Source: Novosphingobium capsulatum NBRC 12533
GTDB lineage: Bacteria; Pseudomonadota; Alphaproteobacteria; Sphingomonadales; Sphingomonadaceae
Reading direction: 5' to 3'
DNA: 36,588 bases
Assembly: GCF_001598375.1 (NCBI RefSeq)
Contig: NZ_BCYV01000030.1
Span: forward strand, 1-36,588
The notes beneath the pieces were generated by a model. It was not told the origin of the DNA, searched no databases, and was given only the letters and a program-made list of their open reading frames with translations. Numbering within the stretch: position 1 is the first letter of the stretch; each line of letters opens with the position of its first letter. This document shows, piece by piece, positions 25,487 to 33,273 of this stretch. Position numbers and translations under genes: made by a program.

Positions 25487-26407
25487 ATGGCCAACCAATT
25501 CCCGTCCCGCACCGGAGAAACGAAACCGCTTGAACCGGCAGATGCCTTTGCGGGCACCGCCGCCGGTCATGCCTACGGGCATCTAGCCGGTTTTCCACCG
25601 CCCGGACAGCCGATTTTCCGCAGCTTCAACAGTGTCGGGCTCTGGACCCTCTATATGAAGGAGGTGCGGCGTTTCTTCAAGGTGCAGACCCAGACGATCT
25701 GGGCACCTGCGGTAACCACGCTGCTTTATCTGATGATATTTACCCTGGCGCTGGGCGGCGGTGGCCGCGTGGTGCTGGGCGTGCCCTTTGCCAGCTTCGT
25801 GGCGCCGGGCCTCATCGCCATGGGCATGATCAACAATGCCTTTGCCAATGCCAGCTTCGGGCTGCTCGGTGGCAAGATCCAGGGCACGATCATCGATTAC
25901 CTGATGCCGCCGGTTTCCGAAGGCGAACTGCTTGCCGCCCTGGTGGGCGCTGCCGTATCGCGCGCGATCCTGGTCGGCCTTGCCGTGTCGGCTGCCATGA
26001 TGTTCTGGCCGGGCGTGTCGCTGGAAGTGCGCCATCCCTGGGCCGTCATCTGGTTTGGCCTGATGGGGGCGATCCTGCTGTCGCTGATCGGTGTGGCAAC
26101 TTCGCTGTGGGCGGAAAAGTTCGATCACAACGCGGCTGTAACCAATTTCATCATCACGCCGATGTCGATGCTGTCGGGCACGTTCTATGTGATCGACCGC
26201 CTGGCGCCGGCGTTCCAGACGGTCAGCCGGATGAACCCGATCTTCTACGTGATCTCGGGCTTCCGCTATGGCTTTCTGGGGCAAAGCGATATCGGCAGCA
26301 GCAACATGGCCGTGCTGCATGGCGCGATCGGTTTGGGCGTGCTCAACCTGGTCCTTGGCCTTGGTCTCTATGCCCTGCTGCGCACGGGCTGGAAGCTGAA
26401 AGCCTGA
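25487..26407 (+). CDS. ABC-2 type transporter permease
   Basis: This 306-residue inner-membrane permease has about six hydrophobic segments and the ABC-2 pattern: LYMKEVRRFFKVQTQTIWAP, then PGLIAMGMINNAF, then TPMSMLSGTFYVIDRLAP and NPIFYVISGFRYGFLG. The family exports drugs, polysaccharides or lipids and needs a separate ATPase. No ATPase gene lies beside it, so the partner is encoded elsewhere. The frame is open far upstream, antisense to gcrA, but only the part from ATG 25487 is membrane-protein-like. A bidirectional terminator follows. Confidence 0.9.
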   Translation: MANQFPSRTGETKPLEPADAFAGTAAGHAYGHLAGFPPPGQPIFRSFNSVGLWTLYMKEVRRFFKVQTQTIWAPAVTTLLYLMIFTLALGGGGRVVLGVPFASFVAPGLIAMGMINNAFANASFGLLGGKIQGTIIDYLMPPVSEGELLAALVGAAVSRAILVGLAVSAAMMFWPGVSLEVRHPWAVIWFGLMGAILLSLIGVATSLWAEKFDHNAAVTNFIITPMSMLSGTFYVIDRLAPAFQTVSRMNPIFYVISGFRYGFLGQSDIGSSNMAVLHGAIGLGVLNLVLGLGLYALLRTGWKLKA

Positions 26408-26423
26408 AGGTTTCACATATGCG

Positions 26424-26461
26424 AAAAAGGCGCCGCTTCCCCGGGGAAACGGCGCTTTTTT
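26424..26461. terminator. Bidirectional intrinsic terminator
   Basis: A near-perfect stem (aaaaaggcgccg, a C-A bulge pair, ttcccc / ggggaa, cggcgctttttt) has an A run on the left and a T run on the right. It therefore terminates the rightward permease gene and the leftward hspQ gene. It lies 16 bp from each stop. Confidence 0.92.
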
Positions 26462-26477
26462 CGTTTGTTTCGGCCGG

Positions 26478-26870
26478 TCAGTGCGACAGGCTGCGCCGCA
26501 GGCGATAGCGCCCGTCGGCAAACCCGTCGAACATCTCGCGCAGCGACGGATGGTCTACCGGCCCGGCTTCGGCATCGGCGGCCAGGTTCTGCTGGCTGAC
26601 ATAGGCGACGTAGCTGCTTTCATCGTTCTCGGCGAGGAGGTGATAGAACGGCTGCTCGCGCAGGGGGCGCATGTCTTCGGGAATGGATTCGTACCATTCC
26701 TCGCTATTGGCAAAGACCGGATCGATATCGAACACCACGCCGCGAAACCCGAACAGGCGATGGCGCACCACGTCACCGATCGCAAAGAGCGCCTCGCTCA
26801 CGGCCGGTACGGAAATCTGACGGCCGGCCTGGGGAGAAAAGTAGCTCGTATTTTCGACATGGATGGACAT
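26478..26870 (-). CDS. hspQ: Heat shock protein HspQ (YccV-like)
   Basis: In E. coli this protein binds hemimethylated DNA and acts as a specificity factor for Lon protease. The 130-residue product has the YccV-like core (about 30-105): IGDVVRHRLFGFRGVVFDIDP, located around 26700-26765, then YHLLAENDESSYVAYVSQQNL. A C-terminal extension of about 25 residues follows. ATG 26870 starts MSIHVENTSYF; the frame is open to 26909 without a better start, and the ribosome-binding site is weak. It is convergent with the permease. Confidence 0.9.
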   Translation of the reverse strand: MSIHVENTSYFSPQAGRQISVPAVSEALFAIGDVVRHRLFGFRGVVFDIDPVFANSEEWYESIPEDMRPLREQPFYHLLAENDESSYVAYVSQQNLAADAEAGPVDHPSLREMFDGFADGRYRLRRSLSH

Positions 26871-27031
26871 GGAGCGAATATAGGTTTGCGGCACTTGCGA
26901 AACAAGCAAGGCTTTTGGGGAATATCAGGCTGGGGATAACTCCTCTTTCCGCTTGGCAAGGCCCGAATCGTACGCTAGTGGCGCGGTCCTCGACCGGGGC
27001 GGCACACGCCGCCTGACGCACGGCACTTCAT

Positions 27032-27121
<90 letters not shown>

Positions 27122-27233
27122 TGTGCCCCCTCCGGCAGTACGCCGGGCTACCTTAAAATGCGACGCAAGGCACGGAAAAATAGGTGCTTTTTCTGAAGCT
27201 CTTATTTTTGCTGGGTAAGCCGTCGAAGCGCGA

Positions 27234-27257
27234 AGTGTGGGCTAGAGTGTGGGCTAG
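27234..27257. repeat. Perfect 12-bp tandem direct repeat before the integrase
   Basis: AGTGTGGGCTAG occurs twice head to tail (27234-27245 and 27246-27257), 51 bp before the integrase start and 112 bp after the tRNA. Its place suits arm-type binding sites for the integrase N-terminal domain. Slightly upstream, aaaaata (27176-27182) and tattttt (27203-27209) form an inverted pair. Both repeats are seen directly; the role is inferred. Confidence 0.75.
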
Positions 27258-27307
27258 CGCAGGGACGGTCGGTTTGAAACCGGGCCTTCCGGTGATAGAT
27301 TCCGGGC

Positions 27308-28576
27308 ATGGGAAAGCTCACCAACTCCATGGTCAACGCGCTCCACGAACCTGGTCGCTATGCTGATGGCGAAGGGTTGTATCTGCGCATCTCGCCTGCC
27401 GGTGGCAGGAGGTGGGTGCTGCGGATTCAGATCCATCACACACGCAACGACATTACCATCGGCGACGCTCGGCACATTTCACTGAAGAACGCGCGTCTCG
27501 AAGCGGCCGCTCTGCGTGCACAAGTTGCAAAGGGCGGCGATCCCGCTGCGGAGCGGCGCAAGGCCAAGAAAAGGATCCCTCGGTTCGAGGAGGCAGCCCG
27601 GCGGGCCCATGCCGAGATGTGCAAGGGCTGGAAAAACGGCAAGCACCAGCAGCAGTGGATCAAGACCCTAGAACTCTATGCCTTTCCTAAGTTGGGCAAG
27701 CGCACGGTCGACAAGATCGATGGGCCGATGATCCGCGACGTTTTGGCTGAAATCTGGCTGGATATCCCGGAAACCGCGCGCCGCGTGCGGCAGCGGATCG
27801 GTGCGGTGCTGGACTGGTGCTATGCCAAGGGTCTGCGCGACAGCGAAGCGCCGATGCGCTCGCTCGCGCGCGGCTTGCCCCGCCAACCCAAGCGCAAGGG
27901 GCATTTTGCCGCGCTCCCCCATTTCGAGGTCCCTGCCTTTTTGGATACCCTGCGCGCCAAGCCGATGAGCGCCGGCACGCTGGCACTGGAATTGTTGATC
28001 CTCACCGCGGTCCGTTCGGGCGAGGTCCGGCATGCGCTGTGGTCGGAAGTGGATGATGACCTGACGATCTGGACCATACCGGCCGAGCGCATGAAGATGG
28101 GGGTCGAGCATATAGTCCCGCTATCGCGCCAGGCGGCCGACGTGCTGCGTCGCGCCAGACAATTGTCGATCGACGACAATCCATACATCTTTCCTGGCCC
28201 GATTTCGGGTGCGGCTCTGACGGATATGGCATTGCTCGAACTGGTGCGCGGCATGGACGTGCCTGCTACGGTCCATGGCTTTCGCTCGAGCTTTCGCGAC
28301 TGGGTTGCCGACGAAACCGACACGGCCGATGAAGTGGCCGAAGCTTGCCTTGCCCATTCCATCGGCAACAAGACCAAGGCAGCCTACCTGCGCACGGACT
28401 TCTTCCGCAAGCGGCGCGCAGTGATGCAACTCTGGGCGGACCACTGCCTGCCGCCGGCGCGCATCGTGGCCATGCCGGCGCCGCCGGTCGCGACGATTCA
28501 GCAGGTGCCCGTGCCGCCCGTGCCCGTCCGCAATCCGGCGACGCTCCCACCATTGCGGCGGCATGCCTATCGTTGA
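27308..28576 (+). CDS. int: Tyrosine recombinase / integrase of a tRNA-Ser island
   Basis: This 422-residue site-specific recombinase has an N-terminal arm-binding DUF4102-type domain (LHEPGRYADGEGLYLRISP, then RWVLRI), a core-binding domain (about 95-200) and a catalytic domain. The catalytic residues visible are Arg in LTAVRSGEVRHALW, the H-x-x-R of VHGFRSSFRDW, His in CLAHSIGNKTK and the probable nucleophile Tyr in KAAYLRTDFF. A Pro-rich tail of about 40 residues follows. There is no clear ribosome-binding site before ATG 27308. It stands 186 bp from tRNA-Ser(CGA) and points into the element. Confidence 0.93.
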   Translation: MGKLTNSMVNALHEPGRYADGEGLYLRISPAGGRRWVLRIQIHHTRNDITIGDARHISLKNARLEAAALRAQVAKGGDPAAERRKAKKRIPRFEEAARRAHAEMCKGWKNGKHQQQWIKTLELYAFPKLGKRTVDKIDGPMIRDVLAEIWLDIPETARRVRQRIGAVLDWCYAKGLRDSEAPMRSLARGLPRQPKRKGHFAALPHFEVPAFLDTLRAKPMSAGTLALELLILTAVRSGEVRHALWSEVDDDLTIWTIPAERMKMGVEHIVPLSRQAADVLRRARQLSIDDNPYIFPGPISGAALTDMALLELVRGMDVPATVHGFRSSFRDWVADETDTADEVAEACLAHSIGNKTKAAYLRTDFFRKRRAVMQLWADHCLPPARIVAMPAPPVATIQQVPVPPVPVRNPATLPPLRRHAYR

Positions 28577-28765
28577 CGCTGTGTCGGATTTGCCATCGCC
28601 GGATGCGGTCGAGGGTGGTGGTTGGTGTCTGGTGGTTGGCGGGCGGCGCCGTGTCTGCGGCGGCGAAATGCTGGGAGAGGGAAGGGGGATTTGGGGGGCT
28701 GAGGCCCCCCGGGAGCATAAAGGTTCCCCTGATCCGGGTCTCGTTCCTGGTCCCGGAGACCTCTC
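28577..28765. promoter_or_regulatory. Structured leader between integrase and the ParB-like gene
   Basis: These 189 bp contain a G6/C6 hairpin (ggggggc-tga-ggcccccc region near 28695-28712). Just before the ribosome-binding site lies an inverted pair ggtctc / gagacc (near 28738-28763). No T tract is present. It is probably the promoter and leader of the maintenance genes; no -35/-10 pair stands out. Confidence 0.4.
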
Positions 28766-30760
28766 ATGCAAACCACTGCTGTTCCTCACGCCAAGCTGCG
28801 CCTGTCGCAGGCCAATGTCCGCACGATCGCGCGGGATGCCGGCCTGGAGGCGCTCGCGGCAAGCATTGCCGAGCACGGGTTGCTGCAGCCGCTGGTCGTC
28901 ACGCCAGCCAAAGGGCGCAAGTCGCTCTACGATGTCCATGCCGGCGGTCGCCGCTGCCGCGCGATCGGGCTCCTGATCGAGCGTGGCCTCTGGCCGTCTG
29001 ACCGGCTGGTCGATGTCTGCCTGCTGGCCACGGGCGAAGCCAGTCCGCGCGAGATCAGTCTTGCCGAAAACATCCTGCGCGAAGCCATGGCGCCGGCCGA
29101 TGAAGCGCGGGCCTATCGCGACGTCATGGACGAGGGTGCCGATGCCGCGGCCGTCGCGCGCCGCTTCGGGGTAACGGTCCGCCATGTCGAAGGTCGCCTG
29201 CGTCTAGCCGATCTTGCCCCGCCGATCTTCGCTGCCCTGGCAGAGGGTGCAATCACGCTCGATATCGCGATGGCCTATGGCGCCACGGCCGATCATGCCC
29301 GGCAACTGGCCGTGTGGCAGCGGCTCGCCGATACCTGGCAGGGCGACAATCCCCAAGCGATCCGGCGGGCGCTGGCGACCGACGTTCTGGCCAGTGATCA
29401 TCCCGTCGCATTGTTCCTGGGGGAGGCGGAATACGAGGCCTGCGGCGGCCGCGTCGAACGTGACCTGTTCAGCGAAGCTGGGCGGGGGAGCTGGCTCGAC
29501 GTCGATCTTGCTTATGACCTGGCACTGCGCAAGCTCACCCATGAAGCGGATGTTGCCGCGCTGGGCAGCCGACTGGCCTGGGTGCGCCCGTGTCTCGCAA
29601 CCTATCTCTCGCATCGCGAAACGGCGGGACTGGAAATCTATTGGCCGGACCATGCCGATCCGACGCCCGAAGCACTGGCACGGGTCGCCGCTATCGACGC
29701 GCGGATGCAGGAGCTGGCCGACTGCCTGGACGCCTGTCCCGATGGCAGCGAGGGCGCACTCTACGAACAAGAATACGACGGCCTGGTGGCCGAGCGCGAG
29801 CGGTTGCAGCGCAGCGCGCCGATCATTCCGGACAGCGATCGCCCGCACGTCGGCACGTTCCTGCTGCTCGACAGTGCCGGCCGGCCGCAGTTGCTCGATA
29901 TGTACTACCGCACGCCAGCCGAAGATCCGGCCGGTCTCGACGACGATAGTGATGGTGGCGCGGCCATGGCGGTGGAAGAGAGTGCGGGTGCTGCGGCCGG
30001 CGGCACTTCACCGATCGCCTCAGGGTATTCCCGCGCACTGGAAGAGCAACTTGCGAAGGACCGACGCGACGTGCTCGTGTTTCGTCTTGCCCGCGAACCG
30101 GACCTGGCGTTGGACCTGGCGATGTTCGTCCTCGCTTGCTGCGTTGCCAAGCCGGGCCATCTGGCCGCGACCGGTTGCACCATTCGTCTCTGTGACGCGG
30201 CCGATCCCAAAGGTCTCGGCAAAGTGCCGCCGTCGCACGCCGCGCAGGCCCTGGCGTCCCATGCCGCAGGATTGCCGCGGTCGTGGAGTGAGAGCGAGGA
30301 CCCGTTCCAGTCGTTCCAGGCCTTCCGGGCACTGGATTGGGCCGAACGCCTGTCGTGGCTGGCGCTTGCCGTTGGTTGCGGCCTGACCGCCAGCCTGGCC
30401 AGTGGGGCGCACGAGCGGCCATTTCACACGCAATTGGGGGCGATGATCGGCATTGCGGTGGCCGACGTCTGGCGACCGACCGCCGAGGGCTTCTTCGACC
30501 GTTTGCGCAAGGCGCAGATTCTCGATGTCTTGCGCGAAATCGATCCCGAACTGCCGTCACGGCACAGCGCAAGCAACAAGGCCGAACTGGCCGGATTTGC
30601 CGCGCGGCTCTGTGCCGGGGAAACCATCGTGGAGGCCGAGGTCAGGCAGCGTGCACTCGCCTGGGTGCCGTCTGTTCTCTCGTTCGCTGCCGCTCCTTGC
30701 GCCCCAAGCGATGAGGCGCCGCTCGAGCAGGATGGTGAAGCGCCGGCCCAAGCCGCCTGA
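28766..30760 (+). CDS. Large ParB/Spo0J-type nuclease-domain protein of a mobile element
   Basis: The 664-residue protein has an N-terminal ParB domain: LRLSQANVRTIARD, HGLLQPLVVTPA, the ParB box HAGGRRCRAIGLL and SLAENILREAMAPADEARAY. A helix-turn-helix follows (AAAVARRFGVTVRHVEGRLRLADLAPP, near 29150-29225). The remaining 450 residues are uncharacterised. This long form without a ParA neighbour is typical of sphingomonad and rhizobial plasmids and islands rather than of chromosome segregation. GGAGACC precedes ATG 28766. It is followed by a 30-bp palindrome and the ArdC gene. Confidence 0.85.
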   Translation: MQTTAVPHAKLRLSQANVRTIARDAGLEALAASIAEHGLLQPLVVTPAKGRKSLYDVHAGGRRCRAIGLLIERGLWPSDRLVDVCLLATGEASPREISLAENILREAMAPADEARAYRDVMDEGADAAAVARRFGVTVRHVEGRLRLADLAPPIFAALAEGAITLDIAMAYGATADHARQLAVWQRLADTWQGDNPQAIRRALATDVLASDHPVALFLGEAEYEACGGRVERDLFSEAGRGSWLDVDLAYDLALRKLTHEADVAALGSRLAWVRPCLATYLSHRETAGLEIYWPDHADPTPEALARVAAIDARMQELADCLDACPDGSEGALYEQEYDGLVAERERLQRSAPIIPDSDRPHVGTFLLLDSAGRPQLLDMYYRTPAEDPAGLDDDSDGGAAMAVEESAGAAAGGTSPIASGYSRALEEQLAKDRRDVLVFRLAREPDLALDLAMFVLACCVAKPGHLAATGCTIRLCDAADPKGLGKVPPSHAAQALASHAAGLPRSWSESEDPFQSFQAFRALDWAERLSWLALAVGCGLTASLASGAHERPFHTQLGAMIGIAVADVWRPTAEGFFDRLRKAQILDVLREIDPELPSRHSASNKAELAGFAARLCAGETIVEAEVRQRALAWVPSVLSFAAAPCAPSDEAPLEQDGEAPAQAA

Positions 30761-30779
30761 TCGTCAACCTGATGTCCCG

Positions 30780-30837
30780 CCAGCGGGGGCCGCGCGCGGC
30801 CCCCGCTGGTCTTTGTGCGCCTCCGGCCCGGGGGCGC
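30780..30837 (+). repeat. Perfect 30-bp palindrome plus second hairpin between parB-like and ardC genes
   Basis: Bases 30780-30809 read the same on both strands (15-bp arms ccagcgggggccgcg and its complement, no loop). A second stem (gcgcctccgg / ccgggggcgc, one G-U pair) follows at 30817-30837, right before the AGGAG of the ardC gene. CTTT follows the first palindrome, so it may be a terminator or attenuator; a dimeric protein site is the other possibility. Confidence 0.75.
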
Positions 30838-30855
30838 CTTTGCAGGAGATTGCTC

Positions 30856-31740
30856 ATGTCTTCGCGTCATGACGTATATGCCCAGGTCACTGCAGAACTG
30901 GTCGCTGCCATCGAGGCTGGCGCCGGCGAATGGCGCATGCCCTGGCACCATGATGGGGCCGCCGTGACCCGGCCTGAGAATGTCGCGACCGCCAGGCGCT
31001 ATCGCGGCATGAATGTCCTGGTGCTGTGGGCGGCGGCGCAGAACCGGGGCTACAACAGTGGTCAGTGGGGTACCTATCGCCAGTGGCAGGCACTCGGCGC
31101 GCAGGTCCGCAAAGGAGAGCGCGGAACCGCAGTCGTGCTGTGGAAGCCGATCGCCGACCGGCAGGAAGCCGGTGGTGACGATGGACAGGCTGCGCCAGGT
31201 CGCATGTTTGCGCGCGCTTTCACGGTGTTCAACCTGGCGCAGGTTGATGGTTACCAGCCCAGGGCGCTGCCGATCCTTCCCGAAACCGAACGGGTTGCGC
31301 ATGCCGAGGCGTTCGTGGCCTCCCTTGGCATTCCGGTGCGGGAAGGGGCGTGGGATGCCCATTACCGGATCGACCTCGATGCGATCTTCATGCCGCATTT
31401 TTCGGCATTCCGCAGTCCGGTCGACCACGTCGGCACGTTGCTCCATGAATGCGGCCATGCCACCGGGGCGGCGCATCGGCTCGATCGGCGGTTCCAGGAC
31501 CGGTTCAAGGAAGACTGGTTGCCGATCGAAGAGGCCTGCGCCGAATTCACCGCATCGTTTGTTCTGGCGGACTTGGGATTGGCCCATCACCCCCGCCGTG
31601 ATCATGCCGCCTATATTGCCTCCTGGCTATCGCTGCTCCAGCACGATCCCAGGGCGATCTTTACCGCTGCCAGCAAGGCGCAGCAGGCGGCAGACTGGAT
31701 GTGGGCGCAACAGCCCCAGGCCGAGGCCCTGGCCGCATGA
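30856..31740 (+). CDS. ardC: ArdC-type antirestriction / ssDNA-binding metalloprotease-like protein
   Basis: The 294-residue protein has the ArdC architecture. The N-terminal ssDNA-binding domain (about 1-130) contains YRGMNVLVLWAAAQNRGY and WGTYRQWQALGAQVRKGERG. The C-terminal zinc metallopeptidase-like domain has HECGH at 197-201 (LLHECGHATGAAHRL) and EEACAEFTASF with the third ligand Glu. ArdC proteins of conjugative elements protect incoming DNA from restriction. AGGAG lies eight bases before ATG 30856. It is coupled by ATGA to the next gene. Confidence 0.9.
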   Translation: MSSRHDVYAQVTAELVAAIEAGAGEWRMPWHHDGAAVTRPENVATARRYRGMNVLVLWAAAQNRGYNSGQWGTYRQWQALGAQVRKGERGTAVVLWKPIADRQEAGGDDGQAAPGRMFARAFTVFNLAQVDGYQPRALPILPETERVAHAEAFVASLGIPVREGAWDAHYRIDLDAIFMPHFSAFRSPVDHVGTLLHECGHATGAAHRLDRRFQDRFKEDWLPIEEACAEFTASFVLADLGLAHHPRRDHAAYIASWLSLLQHDPRAIFTAASKAQQAADWMWAQQPQAEALAA

Positions 31741-31976
31741 AACGGCCGGTCTGCCAACGGAGATTCCGCCGACGAGGGCAACGGGCCTTGTGGCGGATGA
31801 CCGAGCGCCAGCGCGCGATCTTCACCGCCATGCGTTTCGAGGGCGCATCGTACCAGGACCTTGCCGAGCGCCATGGCCTTACCGTGGAGGAAGTGCAGGG
31901 GGAATTGGCGTGTGCGCTTTCGCGGCTTTTGCGGGCAGTCCATGGCCGGTGGTGGCAGCGCTGGTGGCCGTGGTGA
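31737..31976 (+). CDS. Small sigma-region-4-like helix-turn-helix protein
   Basis: This 79-residue protein has a basic N terminus (MKRPVCQRRFRRRGQRALW), then a sigma70-region-4-like HTH (MTERQRAIFTAMRFEGASYQDLAERHGLTVEEVQGELACAL around 31797-31920) and a Trp-rich end. No sigma region 2 is present, so it is not a sigma factor itself but could bind DNA or RNA polymerase. ATG 31737 overlaps the ardC stop. Function within the element is unknown. Confidence 0.7.
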   Translation: MKRPVCQRRFRRRGQRALWRMTERQRAIFTAMRFEGASYQDLAERHGLTVEEVQGELACALSRLLRAVHGRWWQRWWPW

Positions 31977-32036
31977 AAAATTCAGGCCGCCCGATGACTT
32001 GCCATCGGGCAGCCATCGCGACAGGGTACCGATGTC

Positions 32037-32966
32037 ATGCGCAGCGATCTCGACCATCTTCCCGCCAACAAGCAGCGTGAGCTGGAACGCGTGGTGCAGA
32101 TCGTCTTCGAGGAATTCGAGGACGCGCTGGCTCTGGCCTCGCACGAGTGGAAGAAGAAGGGCCGCATTCTCAAGGTTATTCTCTACGGCAGCTATGCGCG
32201 CGGCGGCTGGGTCGACGAGCCGCACACCGCCAAGGGCTACCAGTCGGACTATGACCTGCTGATCATCGTCAACGACAAGCGCCTGACCGACCGGGTCAAG
32301 TACTGGGCCAAGGTCGATGACCGGCTGATGCGCGAGTATGGCTTTGCCGGCACGGTCAAGACACCGGTCAATTTCATCGTTCACACCCTGCAGGAGGTGA
32401 ACGATGGCCTTGCCCATGGGCGCTATTTCTTCATGGACGTGGCCCGCGATGGCATCGCGCTCTACCAGAGCGACGACACCGAATTGCACCAGCCCAAGCC
32501 GAAGACGCCGCATGCGGCGTTGGCCATGGCGAAGGAGTATTTTGAGGAGTGGATGCCAGCGGCGAGCGGGCGCGTGAAACTGGCAAAATTCGCTGTGGAG
32601 CAGGGCCTACTAAAGCATGCGGCGTTTGAATTTCACCAAGCTGTTGAAAGCCTTTATCACTGCGTTCTTCTGGTGGTAACCTTCTACACGCCACACGTCC
32701 ACAATCTCGGCTTCTTGCGCACCCAAGCCGAACGGCTGGACGTCCGGCTGGTCCACGTCTGGCCCACTGACAACCGCAAGCAGCGCGCCATGTTCGAGAA
32801 GCTCAAGGAAGCCTACGTCAAAGCGCGCTATTCCAAGCACTATCGGATCAACGAAGAGGAACTGGCCTGGCTGGGCGAGCAGGTCGAGGAACTAGGCCGT
32901 GTGGTTCACGCCATCTGTTCGGAGCGCATTGGCCTGCTGGAGGCGACGGCGCGACAGGCGGGGTGA
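32037..32966 (+). CDS. Single-chain MNT nucleotidyltransferase-HEPN protein
   Basis: This is a 309-residue fusion. The N-terminal minimal nucleotidyltransferase domain has LYGSYARGGW (about 50-58) and SDYDLLI with Asp71 and Asp73, a complete G-S-x-x-R-G / D-x-D site. The C-terminal HEPN domain (about 165-300) has KHAAFEFHQAVESLYHCVLL and a late ARYSKHYRI. The spacing Arg-x3-His there is not the canonical R-x4-6-H, so RNase activity is uncertain. Separate MNT and HEPN proteins form toxin-antitoxin pairs in which MNT AMPylates HEPN; here both are one polypeptide. It lies 60 bp after the HTH gene. Confidence 0.82.
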   Translation: MRSDLDHLPANKQRELERVVQIVFEEFEDALALASHEWKKKGRILKVILYGSYARGGWVDEPHTAKGYQSDYDLLIIVNDKRLTDRVKYWAKVDDRLMREYGFAGTVKTPVNFIVHTLQEVNDGLAHGRYFFMDVARDGIALYQSDDTELHQPKPKTPHAALAMAKEYFEEWMPAASGRVKLAKFAVEQGLLKHAAFEFHQAVESLYHCVLLVVTFYTPHVHNLGFLRTQAERLDVRLVHVWPTDNRKQRAMFEKLKEAYVKARYSKHYRINEEELAWLGEQVEELGRVVHAICSERIGLLEATARQAG

Positions 32967-33259
32967 AAAACAGACAGCGTTTCCATCTCAAGCAAAGCAC
33001 AGCTTTTGCTCGCTCGAACCGGGACTGGGACACACCGGTCGTTCAGGATGGCGACAGCGAATGACCGGTTTAGGATGTAGAGGCCGTTCACGCGGCTCCG
33101 AGCAGTAGCGGGGGAACGAGCAAGTCTGGGCCGGTTGGCGCAGCCGTTTCACCTCATGGCTCTACGATAACGGCCGCCTCCATCATTCCGTGAACGCGTA
33201 CTGGAACAGCGATTTGGGCAAACCCGAGATTATGGTCCTGGTGACGAATCGGGCTACGG
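32967..33259. other. Gap with degraded-looking sequence between rightward and leftward island genes
   Basis: No intact gene is seen. The segment separates the rightward maintenance genes from the leftward cassette and includes most of a start-less coding-like frame listed separately. I see no strong terminator after the MNT-HEPN gene. Confidence 0.5.
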
Positions 33260-33273
33260 CTATTCTGATGTAG
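33109..33273 (+). pseudogene. Possible gene remnant without a start codon
   Basis: After an in-frame TAG at 33106 the frame stays open for 54 codons to TAG 33271. It encodes a protein-like string including WAGWRSRFTSWLYDNG, LHHSVNAYWNSDLGKPEI and MVLVTNRATAIL. There is no start codon with a ribosome-binding site near its beginning, and the composition looks more natural than the surrounding frames. It may be the 3' end of a gene broken by insertion of the adjacent cassette, whose last gene overlaps it by 14 bp. The family is not recognised. Confidence 0.3.

Noticed and set aside
31980..32015. Hairpin gcccgatg / catcgggc after the HTH gene as terminator
   Set aside because: The stem is good but no T tract follows and the next gene starts within 60 bp, so it may equally be a leader structure.
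31013..32080. 355-codon plus-strand frame across ardC and the HTH gene
   Set aside because: Arg/Ser/Pro-rich translation typical of a shifted frame; both underlying genes have conserved motifs and good starts.
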